From Prochlorococcus sp. AG-347-M18 (GTDB taxonomy: Bacteria > Cyanobacteriota > Cyanobacteriia > PCC-6307 > Cyanobiaceae): 64,000 bases of DNA. Every line of letters begins with the position of its first letter. Position 1 is the first letter of the stretch. Shown piece after piece: positions 43,585 through 54,697 of this stretch. Position numbers and translations under genes: made by a program. Where the stretch lies: assembly GCA_003281165.1 (NCBI GenBank), contig QCCT01000004.1, positions 45,943 to 109,942 of the forward strand, read 5' to 3'. The notes beneath the pieces were generated by a model. It worked only from the letters and a program-made list of their open reading frames with translations, had not been told where the DNA came from and made no database searches.

Positions 43585-43878
43585 ATGCCTTTCTTTATAA
43601 AAACTGAAATTATAAAAAAAGAATACTTAATTAATCATGATTTAAAACAAAAAATAATTAACGAACATATTGATTGGATAAAAAAATTAAGAAAAGAGGG
43701 AATTAATATAAAAAGTGGTTTTTTAGTAGATGAGTTAAAGAGGCCAGGTGACGGTGGATTACTAATTCTTGAGATTAATAATTATAAAAATGCACTAAAA
43801 ATCATTAAGAATGATCCAATGATTAAAAATGATCTAGTTGAATGGAAATTAAATGAGTGGATAGATTCAAATAAATAA
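43585..43878 (+). CDS. YCII-related domain protein
   Basis: HIDWIKKLRKEGINIKSGFLVDELKRPGDGGLLILEINNYKNAL; ATG directly abuts gltB stop. Confidence 0.7.
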   Translation: MPFFIKTEIIKKEYLINHDLKQKIINEHIDWIKKLRKEGINIKSGFLVDELKRPGDGGLLILEINNYKNALKIIKNDPMIKNDLVEWKLNEWIDSNK

Positions 43879-43884
43879 AAATGA

Positions 43885-44778
43885 CTATCTTGGATACTTT
43901 TTCATAAGTTTTTGAATTTCTTCAGCATGGTAACTGCTACGAGTTAAAGGAGAACTAACTACTTGCATAAAGTCCAAATCTTTTTCCCCGAAAACTTTAT
44001 AATAATTAAATTTTGAGGGACTTACAAATCTTTGAACAGGTAGATGATTTGGGCCAGGAGATAAGTATTGGCCAATGGTAACAATATCAACGAAATTACT
44101 TTTTAAATCCCTAAGAAGACTTAAGACCTCCTCATCTTTTTCCCCTAAACCAAGCATAAAACCAGACTTTGTATAAACTTTGGGAGAATATTCTCTAGTC
44201 CTTTTAAGCAACTCAAGAGTTCTCTCATATTTGCCCTGAGGTCTTACTTTTTTATATAGCGAAGACACAGTCTCAATATTATGGTTTAAAACATTTGGAT
44301 TTGAATCAAGAACTTTTTCAAGCGCTTTCCAGTTGCCACAAAGATCAGGTATTAAAAGCTCAATAGTAGTTTCAGGCGATTTTTTTCTTACTTGAAAAAC
44401 ACATTCAAAAAACTGCGATGCGCCACCATCCTCAAGATCGTCTCTATTAACTGATGTGATTACAACATGTTTAAGTCTCATTCTATAAACAGCTTCGGCT
44501 AAACGATGTGGTTCTGTTGAATCTAATTCTCTTTTAGATCTATCAAAATCAATATCGCAATATGGACATGCCCTAGTACAGCCAGGACCCATAATAAGAA
44601 AAGTAGCAGTGCCACTTGCAAAACATTCACCAATATTTGGACAACTTGCCTCTTGACATACAGTATTGAGATTTAAATCATTTAACAAATTTGCAGTATT
44701 CCCAATTCTCTCAACTTGCGGAGCTTTTACTCTTAACCAATCAGGTTTTGAAATTAAACTATTGGAATTATTAGTCAA
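43885..44778 (-). CDS. lipA: Lipoyl synthase
   Basis: [41 protein letters not shown]. Confidence 0.96.
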   Translation of the reverse strand: MTNNSNSLISKPDWLRVKAPQVERIGNTANLLNDLNLNTVCQEASCPNIGECFASGTATFLIMGPGCTRACPYCDIDFDRSKRELDSTEPHRLAEAVYRMRLKHVVITSVNRDDLEDGGASQFFECVFQVRKKSPETTIELLIPDLCGNWKALEKVLDSNPNVLNHNIETVSSLYKKVRPQGKYERTLELLKRTREYSPKVYTKSGFMLGLGEKDEEVLSLLRDLKSNFVDIVTIGQYLSPGPNHLPVQRFVSPSKFNYYKVFGEKDLDFMQVVSSPLTRSSYHAEEIQKLMKKYPR

Positions 44779-45069
44779 ATTAATTTTTCTAGCCTGTATT
44801 CTTTTATTTTACTAAAAACATTTTGAATTAACTATTAATAATTTCAAAAATGAAGACTAGTCAATAGAGGTCAAAAAATAAATGAATTTAACTAGTCCAT
44901 CGATAATTTAAAAAATCCTAATTCAAGTTACTACTTACAAAATATTTTTGTTCTATCAACTAAATAAAATAAGTATTTAGAACGTTATTTTTAATATAGA
45001 TATCAGAACACTTTTTTATAAAATTTTTTACTAACTCTTTAGTTTTAATAATAATTTTTTGTACTAAAA

Positions 45070-45744
45070 GTGTTTTTTTTAATATTTATTGATACAGTAA
45101 AAAATATATGTAATAAAACATTGACTTTTAAATTTAAAAGAAAGCGTATTTTACTATCTGAAAAAAATAAAAACTCTAAAGCAATAGGTTATGCTAGAGC
45201 TACTAATAATGAATATGAATATTTAGAAGAACAAATAAAAATTTTAAAGGAAGAGGGTTGCAGTTTAGTTTTCTCTGAATTGATAAGTTTAGATGAAGAA
45301 ATCAAACCCCAACTCAATAAAGCAATAAATTGCTTGTCTAAGGGAGATCAATTAATAATAACTCAGCTTGATCGAGCGTTTAAAAATAAAAAAGAATGTT
45401 TGAGGACAATAAATAAGCTTGTCAATAAGGATATTAAATTGCGAACTTTGACTGGTTTTTCAGCAGATAATGAATCAACTAAAGCAAATTCTTCAATTTT
45501 TAAGATTTTATATGAATTAGATAATTTAGAAGACAAAAGTTTAGATGAAAGAAAAAAAGAACAAATATTACGCAGAAAATTTTCTGGAAATAATCTGGGA
45601 GGAAGGCCCAAAATAAATCCTTTAAAAGAATCTTTAGTAATCAGATTACGTAATGAGGGATATTCATATCGATCAATCAGATCACAAACGGGAATTGCAT
45701 TATCAACAATAAGAAGAGTTATTTTGGAAGGAGAATTAACATAA
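45070..45744 (+). CDS. Serine recombinase/resolvase-like protein, predicted catalytically inactive, C-terminal HTH; start codon uncertain
   Basis: AIGYARATNNEYEYLEEQIKILKEEGCSLVFSE; LIITQLDRAFKNKKECLRTINKL; GGRPKINPLKESLVIRLRNEGYSYRSIRSQTGIALSTIRRVI. Confidence 0.75.
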   Translation: MFFLIFIDTVKNICNKTLTFKFKRKRILLSEKNKNSKAIGYARATNNEYEYLEEQIKILKEEGCSLVFSELISLDEEIKPQLNKAINCLSKGDQLIITQLDRAFKNKKECLRTINKLVNKDIKLRTLTGFSADNESTKANSSIFKILYELDNLEDKSLDERKKEQILRRKFSGNNLGGRPKINPLKESLVIRLRNEGYSYRSIRSQTGIALSTIRRVILEGELT

Positions 45745-45745
45745 A

Positions 45746-45958
45746 ATGAGGAAGAAAGAAATTGAAAATTTAATTAAAGAAAATTTTAAAGATACAGCAT
45801 TACGTATTTATGAATTAGATAATGAAGATAGAAAAAGTTTGTTAGCAGAATATAGAGAATGGATTATGAATGATTTAGATTCTGAAGAGGTAATGATGTT
45901 ACCTTATGAAGCTTATACTAATGAATTAGATTCTAATTACTTAGAGGATTTACTTTAG
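45746..45958 (+). CDS. Small acidic protein of unknown function (70 aa)
   Basis: ATG one base after the preceding stop; MRKKEIENLIKENFKDTALRIYELDNEDRKSLLAEYREWIMNDLDSEEVMMLPYEAYTNELDSNYLEDLL. Confidence 0.65.
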   Translation: MRKKEIENLIKENFKDTALRIYELDNEDRKSLLAEYREWIMNDLDSEEVMMLPYEAYTNELDSNYLEDLL

Positions 45959-45960
45959 TC

Positions 45961-46863
45961 TTATACATTATAACTCTTATTAAATCCATAAACTTCTTTG
46001 GCTATCAATGGTAAAAAGGAAGTATCTTTAGAATATTTTTCTCCATTACAAAAAACAACTAATAAAGTGTGAAAAGATTGACTATTAGTCCACCAAGCTG
46101 AATCATGTCTAACTTCAGACATTAAGCCTGCTTTACTCCAAAGATTAATGCTTTCTGGTAATCCTTCACCCAAAAAACCATCTATTTGATTTAGAGAATC
46201 GTTTTTAAGAACAACTTTATTTAAATTTCTTTTTAAAAAACTTCGTAAATTTAAGTCATTTTTTTGATAATCAATGTGAATCATAATTTCCTCCAAAACC
46301 CTTGCAGCTGAATCAGAATTCATAGCGTTTCTATTTTTATTATCATGCCCATAAAATTCTTTTTCACGACCATATGGTCCATCATCCCAGGTCTTCTGAC
46401 AGCAATTTATACCACTCAATTCCTCCCAGTGTAAATCATGTAGCCAATCATTTATTACACTTCTTTGATATTTCCAATTTTCCCATAATTCCCCTTCAAT
46501 ACAAGGTCCACTTGTTGTTCCTGTAAGTAAATCAATTAAGAAGCTTGTTGCATTATTACTTGAGAAAGATAACATTTCCCTTACAGCATCATTAAGTTCA
46601 TCTGATAATAATAAACTTCCTTTTTTAATCCAATAAAATACAGCAAGCCCATAAACCAACTTGACTATGCTTGCAGGGTAAACCATTTTTTTATTATTAA
46701 TACCAGTTCCAAAACCTTTAAATACTCTGTTATTTTCACTTTTATAATTAATCCAAGTTATAGCAATATCTTCTCTTGAAAAATCTTTATTATGAGTACA
46801 TACTCTCCCTAAAATATCATTTAGGGCTAGACCCATCTCTTTACTTAAATAGTAAAAGGACAT
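45961..46863 (-). CDS. Serine beta-lactamase / D,D-peptidase fold protein
   Basis: YPASIVKLVYGLAVF (SxxK), FSSNNATSFLIDLLTG (SxN), WSKAGLMSEVRHDSAW (KxG). Confidence 0.8.
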   Translation of the reverse strand: MSFYYLSKEMGLALNDILGRVCTHNKDFSREDIAITWINYKSENNRVFKGFGTGINNKKMVYPASIVKLVYGLAVFYWIKKGSLLLSDELNDAVREMLSFSSNNATSFLIDLLTGTTSGPCIEGELWENWKYQRSVINDWLHDLHWEELSGINCCQKTWDDGPYGREKEFYGHDNKNRNAMNSDSAARVLEEIMIHIDYQKNDLNLRSFLKRNLNKVVLKNDSLNQIDGFLGEGLPESINLWSKAGLMSEVRHDSAWWTNSQSFHTLLVVFCNGEKYSKDTSFLPLIAKEVYGFNKSYNV

Positions 46864-46866
46864 TGT

Positions 46867-47625
46867 ATGGAAAGTTATAAAAATCCTATCTCACTATTTA
46901 AACAAACTAATTTTTCAAAAACTATTTGGTGGAAATTAAAAGTTAATATTTCTGGATATCAAAATGAAACAGAAAATAAATTAGTTACTGAAATATTTAA
47001 AAATAGAATTTTTAGGCTTATTTATCCAAATTTTTATCAAAACAACCATAAATTTTCAAGAATACTAGTTCAACTATATGAAGATGGTTACATCTGTTGG
47101 ATAAATTTAGATGGATTGATTATTGAAAAATATGAATTTAATAAAACTGAGAGTATAAAAAATGAACGCTTCTTTATAAAAGATAAAATTACCTTAATTT
47201 TAAAATGGATCAAGGATCAAGCTGAGTTAACTAATGAATACCATTGGGGAGGCACATTAGGACCAAATTTTGATTGTTCTGGTTTAATTCAGACTGCTTT
47301 TTTAAAGCATCGCATTCATATACCTCGAGACTCTTATCAAATAAAAAGTTTTTGTAAACATCTTTTTTATTTCAAAGAGTCTTATGCAACTCTAAGACCT
47401 GGCGATCTTTTATTTTTTGGAAATATGAAAAAATGTGATCATATTGGAATCTACAAAGGAGACGGTTTGTATTACCATAGCTCTGGAAAGGATTTTGGTA
47501 GAAATGGAATAGGATTAGATACCCTAAAAAAGTCTAATGATAAAATTTCATTACATTATAAATCTAAGCTCATTTCTGCAGGTAGAGTTGTTAGAAATTA
47601 TAGATGGGACAGAACATTACGTTAG
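46867..47625 (+). CDS. NlpC/P60-family cysteine peptidase (peptidoglycan hydrolase)
   Basis: FDCSGLIQTAFLKHRIHIPRDSYQ; LRPGDLLFFGNMKKCDHIGIYKGDGLYYHSSG. Confidence 0.9.
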   Translation: MESYKNPISLFKQTNFSKTIWWKLKVNISGYQNETENKLVTEIFKNRIFRLIYPNFYQNNHKFSRILVQLYEDGYICWINLDGLIIEKYEFNKTESIKNERFFIKDKITLILKWIKDQAELTNEYHWGGTLGPNFDCSGLIQTAFLKHRIHIPRDSYQIKSFCKHLFYFKESYATLRPGDLLFFGNMKKCDHIGIYKGDGLYYHSSGKDFGRNGIGLDTLKKSNDKISLHYKSKLISAGRVVRNYRWDRTLR

Positions 47626-47690
47626 TAAGTAGAGCTCACCATTTAATTCACAATTAAATTTTAAATATTACTTATTTTTTTATTTAGGAA

Positions 47691-48290
47691 TTACCCAGCA
47701 GTCCAAATATTTTTAATAATTGGCATTATGGTATCCAAGTGTAATGTCCCAACAAGTAGCCAAGCAAAAACAGCTCCTCCACAGCCTCCTAACCAAAATC
47801 CACTTGTAAAATCAGCCCAACCAGCTCTTGTAAATAAGTCCTTTGGAGGATTATTAACAGTCGCATCGGGAGGTTGAACATTAGGTGCTTTACCAGGTGC
47901 ATTGTATAGAACAAAAAGTGCTGTCAAAATATGAACAGCTCCAATAGTTGCGAGAAGTCCAGCTGTTAGAGCAAATTCAGAATTTCTTAATGGGCCAGTC
48001 ATAGTGAAAGGTCCGTATAGAAGATATCCAAAAGCTGCTCCAGTTTCTAAACCTCTAAAATTAGGGGAAATACCTTCTCTGTAGAAAGGTAAATTATTTA
48101 TAAAGGCTTTTGTGAAATAACCACTATTAACTGGAGTAGCTAAATTACCAACACAAGGATCAGCAACTGTTTTTACTGCCCATTGTTCTGCTACTCCAAT
48201 ATCATTTGGTTGTACAGAAGTATCTATGTATTTCTCATCAAACTTAATAGAACTTGTTGATTCTGAGAATGATTTTTGAAAGTCGCTCAT
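47691..48290 (-). CDS. psaL: Photosystem I reaction center subunit XI
   Basis: [54 protein letters not shown]. Confidence 0.96.
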   Translation of the reverse strand: MSDFQKSFSESTSSIKFDEKYIDTSVQPNDIGVAEQWAVKTVADPCVGNLATPVNSGYFTKAFINNLPFYREGISPNFRGLETGAAFGYLLYGPFTMTGPLRNSEFALTAGLLATIGAVHILTALFVLYNAPGKAPNVQPPDATVNNPPKDLFTRAGWADFTSGFWLGGCGGAVFAWLLVGTLHLDTIMPIIKNIWTAG

Positions 48291-48317
48291 TTTTTTAATA
48301 GTTTAGTGTTTGATAAT

Positions 48318-48431
48318 TTATTCAGTTGCTGTAATTAATCTTCCAATCAATACGATAAAAACAGCAGGCATTGCTATACCAATTAATGGAACAAAAATTG
48401 AGGGTAAAAGGCTTGGCAAATCAGATGGCAT
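48318..48431 (-). CDS. psaI: Photosystem I reaction center subunit VIII, 37 aa (not in ORF track)
   Basis: Minus-strand reading MPSDLPSLLPSIFVPLIGIAMPAVFIVLIGRLITATE*; directly upstream of psaL. Confidence 0.88.
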   Translation of the reverse strand: MPSDLPSLLPSIFVPLIGIAMPAVFIVLIGRLITATE

Positions 48432-48523
48432 AGTTCTTTAAACATCTTTAAACACTTTAGTATTTATCTGCGAAATAGTGTTAATTTTATTACTGGATGA
48501 TATAAAAATTATTAACTTTTTAC

Positions 48524-48916
48524 ATGTTAAATTTTTTCGCAATTGTACTTATTATTTTTATAGGAATATTACTTCTAGTTTTAAAAAAAAGAAGCTTTAA
48601 AAAGTTTATAAATAAGGGCAAATTACATTCTGTTAAATTAAAAAAAAATAGAAAAAATAATAATAAATTTTTATCTAATAAAAAAAGTATTTTATACAAT
48701 CACGACCCAAAAAAGTACTCATTATTTTATAAAAATTCTCAAAGAAATAAAATGCTTAGTCTTTTTCAGGGAAATACAGAAGACAAATTAAAAGCATTAA
48801 AAATTGCGGAAGAATTGTCTGATAAATCAACATTATCAATTTTACGACAAGGCTTAAGAGATATGTCTCCTGATGTAGTTAAACTTTCAGCTTTATTAAT
48901 AAGCAAATTTAAGTAA
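48524..48916 (+). CDS. Small protein with N-terminal TM helix and HEAT-like C-terminus
   Basis: MLNFFAIVLIIFIGILLLVLKKRS; KLKALKIAEELSDKSTLSILRQGLRDMSPDVVKLSALLIS. Confidence 0.6.
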   Translation: MLNFFAIVLIIFIGILLLVLKKRSFKKFINKGKLHSVKLKKNRKNNNKFLSNKKSILYNHDPKKYSLFYKNSQRNKMLSLFQGNTEDKLKALKIAEELSDKSTLSILRQGLRDMSPDVVKLSALLISKFK

Positions 48917-48920
48917 AAAT

Positions 48921-49883
48921 TTAATTTTGTTTGGCACTGCTTATTGACCTTATTCTATAAATTGGACGACTTTGACTTTCATGATATGTTCTAATTAAAA
49001 GTTCGCTCAATAATCCGAAGCTAAATAATTGAACCCCAGCAATTCCCAATATTAATGCAAACATTAACAACGGACGATTTCCAATATCCTCACCCATTAT
49101 TTTTAAAACGAACAAGTAAGAACTCATTAGAAAGCTAATAAAAATACTTATAATTCCAACAAAACCAAATCCATACATTGGTCTTGTTAAAAATTTAGTC
49201 ATAAACCAAACAGTTAGTAAATCCATTAAAACTCTAAAAGTTCTATCGATTCCATATTTACTAGATCCATATTGCCTGCTTCTATGATTGACTTTTATTT
49301 CTTTGATTCTTGCACCTTCAATATTTGCTAAAACGGGCAGAAACCTGTGAAGTTCTCCGTACAACTTTATATCATCTATTATTTCTTTCTTAAAAGCTTT
49401 TAATGAGCATCCATAGTCGTGCAACTTCAAATCTGTTACCTTAGCTATTAATTTATTAGCTATTTTTGATGGTATCTTTCTATTGAATAATTTATCTTTT
49501 CTATCAAACCTCCATCCACAAACCAAATCATAACCATTATTAATTTCTGCAATTAATGTAGGAATATCTTTTGGATCATTCTGTAAATCACCATCCAAAG
49601 TAATGACGATATCGCCTTTAGAATTATCAAAGCCAGCTGACATTGCTGCAGTTTGCCCATAATTTTTCCGAAGGGAAATAACTGATAATTCTTTAATTTT
49701 GAGAGTTAGTTGTTTTAATACTTGATGAGTATTGTCTTTTGAACCGTCATTTACAACAATCAATTCAAAATTAAATTTATGAAAGGACATTACATTTATA
49801 ACTTCATCCAATAAAAGACCAATACTCTCACTTTCATTGAAAACAGGGACGATAATAGAAATTAATTGTTTTATATCTGACAT
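48921..49883 (-). CDS. Glycosyltransferase family 2 (dolichol-P-sugar synthase / GtrB-like) with C-terminal TM helices
   Basis: SIIVPVFNESESIGLLLDEV; VITLDGDLQNDPKDIP; two hydrophobic helices near C-terminus. Confidence 0.88.
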   Translation of the reverse strand: MSDIKQLISIIVPVFNESESIGLLLDEVINVMSFHKFNFELIVVNDGSKDNTHQVLKQLTLKIKELSVISLRKNYGQTAAMSAGFDNSKGDIVITLDGDLQNDPKDIPTLIAEINNGYDLVCGWRFDRKDKLFNRKIPSKIANKLIAKVTDLKLHDYGCSLKAFKKEIIDDIKLYGELHRFLPVLANIEGARIKEIKVNHRSRQYGSSKYGIDRTFRVLMDLLTVWFMTKFLTRPMYGFGFVGIISIFISFLMSSYLFVLKIMGEDIGNRPLLMFALILGIAGVQLFSFGLLSELLIRTYHESQSRPIYRIRSISSAKQN

Positions 49884-49939
49884 TTATATTTAATAATAAT
49901 TATATAATTTTAACTTAATTTAGAACACTAAAATTAAAC

Positions 49940-49968
49940 AAAAAAAATCACCACAAAAGTGGTGATTT
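49940..49968 (-). terminator. Rho-independent terminator downstream of psaB
   Basis: On minus strand AAATCACCAC-TTTT-GTGGTGATTT followed by a U-run. Confidence 0.85.
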
Positions 49969-49986
49969 AAATTATTTAAGGAAAAT

Positions 49987-52215
49987 TTAACCAAACTTAC
50001 CTGAAGTTGATGCAATAACAAATGCACCGAATGTAAGTATGTTTCCAATCGTGAAATGTGCTAGTCCAACTAATCTAGCTTGAACAATTGAAAGTGCAAC
50101 TGGCTTATCTCTCCAGCCAACAAGGTTAGCTATTGGAGTACGCTGATGTGCCCAAACTAATGTTTCAATTAATTCTTGCCAGTAACCACGCCATGAGATT
50201 AGGAACATGAAACCAGTAGCCCAAACTAAGTGACCGAAAAGGAACATCCAAGCCCAAGGAGATAGAGAATTAACTCCAAATGGATTATATCCATTAATAA
50301 GTTGAGCAGAATTTAACCATAAATAATCTCTGAACCAACCCATTAGATAAGTTCCTGATTCATTAAATTGTGCTACATTACCCTGCCAAATTGCTAGGTG
50401 TTTCCAATGCCAGTAGAAAGTTACCCATGCAAGTAAATTTAATGCCCAGAACATAGCTAAATACATAGCGTCCCAAGAAGAACTATCGCAAGTACCTCCA
50501 CGTCCAGGTCCATCGCAAGGGAATGCATAACCTAAATCTTTCTTGTCAGGAATTAATTTTGTTCCTCTAGCATCAAGTGCACCTTTGATAAGGATTAATG
50601 CAGTTGTATGAAGACCTAAAGCAATAGCATGGTGAACTAAGAAATCTGCAGGACCAATAGGTAGGAAAGCACTTAATGCATCTTGTCTATTAATAAGATC
50701 CATCCAGTAATGATTACCTGGTAATGAATTAGCTGCAAGACTTGCTGAGCTTGTAGGATCAGATAATAAAGCGTTAAAGCCGTACATCATCTTACCTTGA
50801 GCAGCTTGAACGAATTGAGCAAATACTGGCTCAATTAGAATTTGCTTTTCAGGATTACCAAAAGCCACAACTACGTCGTTATGAACATAAATTCCAAGTG
50901 TATGGAATCCCAGTAACATTGTTACCCAACTAAGATGACTTATCAAAGCTTCCTTTGTTCCAAGCACTCTTGCTAATACATTATCTTTATTTAATTCTGG
51001 ATCGTAATCCCTAACAAAGAAGATAGCACCGTGTGCGAAAGCACCAACCATCAAGAACATTGCTATGTACTGATGATGACTATATAAAGCAGATTGTGTA
51101 GTGTAATCTCTTGCAATGAAGGCATAAGAAGGAAGTGCACCCATGTGTTGAGCTACTAGAGAAGTTGCTACACCAAGTGATGCTAATGCTAGTCCAAGTT
51201 GGAAATGTAATGAATTATTTACAGTTTCATATATTCCATCGTGGTTAATTCCGAAACTACCCTTATGAGGATCATTAGGGTGTCTTGTATTATGAGCTTC
51301 TGTAATTTCTTTGAGGCTATGACCAATACCAAAGGTATTTCTATACATATGACCAGCAATTACAAAAACTGTTCCAATCGCAATATGATGATGAGCAATA
51401 TCAGTAAGCCATAATGCTTCACTTTGAGGATGAAGACCACCTAAGAAAGTAAAGATTGCTGTACCAGCTCCCTCAGCTGTTCCAAATACTTGATCTAGAG
51501 AATCAGGATTTTGGGCATATGCTCCCCAGTTTAAAGTAAAGAAAGGAGCTAATCCTGCAGGGTGTGGAAGGACTGTTAACCAGTTATCCCAGCCTACATG
51601 CTGTCCTCTAGATTCAGGTATTGCAACATGAACCAAATGACCTGTCCAAGCAATACTACTAAAGCCAAATAATACAGCTAAATGATGATTTAATCTTGAC
51701 TCTGCATTTTTAAACCAAGCTAGAGAAGGTCTGAATTTTGGCTGTAAGTGTAACCAACCCGCAAATAGAGTCCAACAAGCCAAAATACTCATAAATATTG
51801 AAGCTTGGAAGAGTTGCTCATTAGTTCTCATTCCAATTGTGTACCACCAATGGTAGAGACCTGAATAAGCTATGTTTACTGGACCACTTGCTCCAGCTTG
51901 TGTCATTGCTTCTGTAATACCAGATCCAAAATGTGGATCCCAAATAGCATGAGCTATAGGACGAACGTGAGTTGGATCAAGTACAAACTGCTCAAAGTTA
52001 CCTTGCCAAGCGATATGAAATAAGTTACCAGCTACCCAGAGAGCGATTATTGCTAGATGACCAAAATGTGTAGAAAAAAGCTTTTGATAAAGCTTTTCTT
52101 CAGTCATACCATCATGACTTTCAAAGTCGTGAGCGGTAGCTATTCCGTACCATATTCGTCGGGTTGTAGGGTCCTGAGCTAGACCCTGGTTAAATGATGG
52201 AAATTTTGTTGCCAT
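49987..52215 (-). CDS. psaB: Photosystem I P700 apoprotein A2
   Basis: [19 protein letters not shown] Fe-S (FX) motif; 742 aa. Confidence 0.99.
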
Positions 52216-52242
52216 TGAATTAAAAAGGTGAAGTTCAGGTAG

Positions 52243-54546
52243 TTAGCCCAGCCCGAAAAGGCGAGCGTGGAAGAAAGCCCATGTGGTAGCTATACCACCA
52301 ACTAGGAAGTGTGTTACACCTACTGCTCGACCTTGAGTGATAGATAGAGCTCTAGGTTGGATAGTCGGAGCTACTTTAAGTTTATTGTGTGCCCAAACGA
52401 TTGATTCGAATAATTCTTGCCAATATCCTCTTCCACTGAATAGGAACATCAAACTGAATGCCCAAATAAAGTGTGCGCCTAAGAACATCAAACCATACAT
52501 ACTGATTGCTTGACCATAACTGGTTAAAACCTGGGAAGCTTGTGCCCACAAGAAATCTCTAAGCCAGCCATTAATGGTTATGGAGCTTTGAGCAAAATTA
52601 CCTCCTGTAAGTCCCCAAACATCACTTTGCATTTTCCAAGAGAAGTGGAATATAACAATAGAGATAGTGTTGTACATCCAGAAAAGGGCAAGAAATACAT
52701 GGTCCCAGGAAGAAACTTGACATGTACCTCCTCTACCAGGTCCGTCACAAGGAAATCTGAAACCTAATGAAGCTTTATCAGGAATTAACCTTGAACTTCT
52801 TGCATAAAGTACACCCTTCAAAAGAATTAAAACAGTTACATGTATCTGGAAAGCATGAATATGATGGATCATTAAATCTGCAGTACCAAGTGGGATTGCC
52901 TTCATAGCAATTTTTCCGCCGATAGTTATCGTTTCTCCATTAAATACTTCACTTAAGGCTTTATGAGGTAATGCTTCAGCTGTTCCAGCCAAGATGGATG
53001 TACCCACTGCTGATGCTTGAATACTTTGAACCCACTGAGCAAATATAGGCTGAAGCTGGATAGCTGAATCACTAAACATATCTTGTGGTCTGCCTAAAGC
53101 TCTCATAGTGTCATTATGAATATAAAGACCAAAACTATGGAAACCTAACCACATACAAACCCAGTTAAGATGACTAATTACAGCATCTCTTGCCTTCAAT
53201 ATTCTATCTAATACATTATCAATATTCTTTGCAGGGTCATAGTCTCTTACCATTGCAATTCCTGCATGAGCACCGGCACCAACTATAAATAGCGCTCCAA
53301 TCCACATGTGATGTGTGAAAGTACCCAAAACAGTCATATAATCTATTGCCATATAAGGATATGGAGGCATTGCATACATATGATGGGAAACAATGATAGT
53401 TAAAGATCCAAGCATTGCCAAATTAACTGCTAACTGAGCATGTCTACTTTCAGCCATAAATTCGAACAGACCTTGATGACCTCTAGGTGCTGGGAATAAT
53501 ATTGGATCACCTTGTTGTGAATCTAAAATTTCTTTCATACTATGACCGATTCCATAATTGGTTCTGTACATATGTCCAGCAATTATGAATAAAACAGCAA
53601 TAGCAACATGATGATGTGAAACATCTGTCATCCACAAACTTCCTGTAACTGGATTAAGACCACCTTTGAAAGTTAGGAAATCTGAAAAAGCAAACCAGTT
53701 AAGGCTGAAGAAATTACCGGTTCCACTAGCTAAACCTGGAAAAATCTGACCAATAATTTGAGGATCACAAAGCTGATGAGGCATTGGCATATCAGCAATT
53801 GAAGCTATTTCTTTACCATTAATTATAAGAGGAGTACCTGCATCAATAGCATCCAATAAAGCTGCTGTAGGAGCGCCAATATGAATACAGTGTCCTGCCC
53901 AAGCTAGAGAACCTAACCCTAAAAGACCCGCTAAATGATGATTCATCATTGACTCTACGTCTTGAAACCACTCCATTTTTGGAGCTGCTTTGTGATAGTG
54001 GAATATACCAGCATGAAGCATCAAAGCAGCCATAACTACAGCTCCAATAGCCAAAGCCATTAGTTCGGACTCATTAGTTATGCCCCAAGCTCTCCACATT
54101 TGGAAAATTCCAGAGCTTATTTGAATTCCGTTATAGTTCGCTCCAAGGTCGCCATTTAGCATTTCTTGACCAACGATTGCCCATACTTGTTGAGCGCCTG
54201 GTTTAACGTGTGTTGGATCAGCTAACCAACCTGTGTAATTTGAAAATCTAGCTCCATGGAAAAATGCAGCGCTCATCCATATAAAAATTACAGCAAGATG
54301 TCCAAAATGAGCTGAAAATATTTTTCTTGTAGCTTCTTCTGCATCGCCAGCATGAACGTCAAAGTCATGGGCATCGGCATGTAAATTCCAGATCCAAGTT
54401 GTAGTTTTTGGTCCCTTAGATAATTTACTAGACCAGAAACCTGGTTTATCTAATTTGGCAAAATCAATTGGTCTTGGATCAGCCTTTACAGGATCTTCCA
54501 AAACTTTCTTGTTTTTTTCTCCACTTTCTGGTGGGCTGATGGTCAT
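52243..54546 (-). CDS. psaA: Photosystem I P700 apoprotein A1
   Basis: [21 protein letters not shown] motif; 767 aa. Confidence 0.99.
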   Translation of the reverse strand: MTISPPESGEKNKKVLEDPVKADPRPIDFAKLDKPGFWSSKLSKGPKTTTWIWNLHADAHDFDVHAGDAEEATRKIFSAHFGHLAVIFIWMSAAFFHGARFSNYTGWLADPTHVKPGAQQVWAIVGQEMLNGDLGANYNGIQISSGIFQMWRAWGITNESELMALAIGAVVMAALMLHAGIFHYHKAAPKMEWFQDVESMMNHHLAGLLGLGSLAWAGHCIHIGAPTAALLDAIDAGTPLIINGKEIASIADMPMPHQLCDPQIIGQIFPGLASGTGNFFSLNWFAFSDFLTFKGGLNPVTGSLWMTDVSHHHVAIAVLFIIAGHMYRTNYGIGHSMKEILDSQQGDPILFPAPRGHQGLFEFMAESRHAQLAVNLAMLGSLTIIVSHHMYAMPPYPYMAIDYMTVLGTFTHHMWIGALFIVGAGAHAGIAMVRDYDPAKNIDNVLDRILKARDAVISHLNWVCMWLGFHSFGLYIHNDTMRALGRPQDMFSDSAIQLQPIFAQWVQSIQASAVGTSILAGTAEALPHKALSEVFNGETITIGGKIAMKAIPLGTADLMIHHIHAFQIHVTVLILLKGVLYARSSRLIPDKASLGFRFPCDGPGRGGTCQVSSWDHVFLALFWMYNTISIVIFHFSWKMQSDVWGLTGGNFAQSSITINGWLRDFLWAQASQVLTSYGQAISMYGLMFLGAHFIWAFSLMFLFSGRGYWQELFESIVWAHNKLKVAPTIQPRALSITQGRAVGVTHFLVGGIATTWAFFHARLFGLG

Positions 54547-54697
54547 CTAGCACCTCTAAAGTAATAAGTCCTTAAGTAGATTTTCTTTACCTAAAGCTTA
54601 CCTTTCTTAATAGTAAACTTTTAAGCAACAAACCAATCTAAATAAAGATTTTGGTTACCAAAAATAATAAGCGAAGGATTCTTTGATCATGCGACTT

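Noticed and set aside
45070-45958. Active transposon / IS607-like or invertase element
   Set aside because: No terminal inverted repeats, no partner transposase, and the catalytic serine is missing, so an active mobile element is not supported.
52540-52767. 75-aa ORF antisense to psaA
   Set aside because: Within psaA, no domain; insufficient support.
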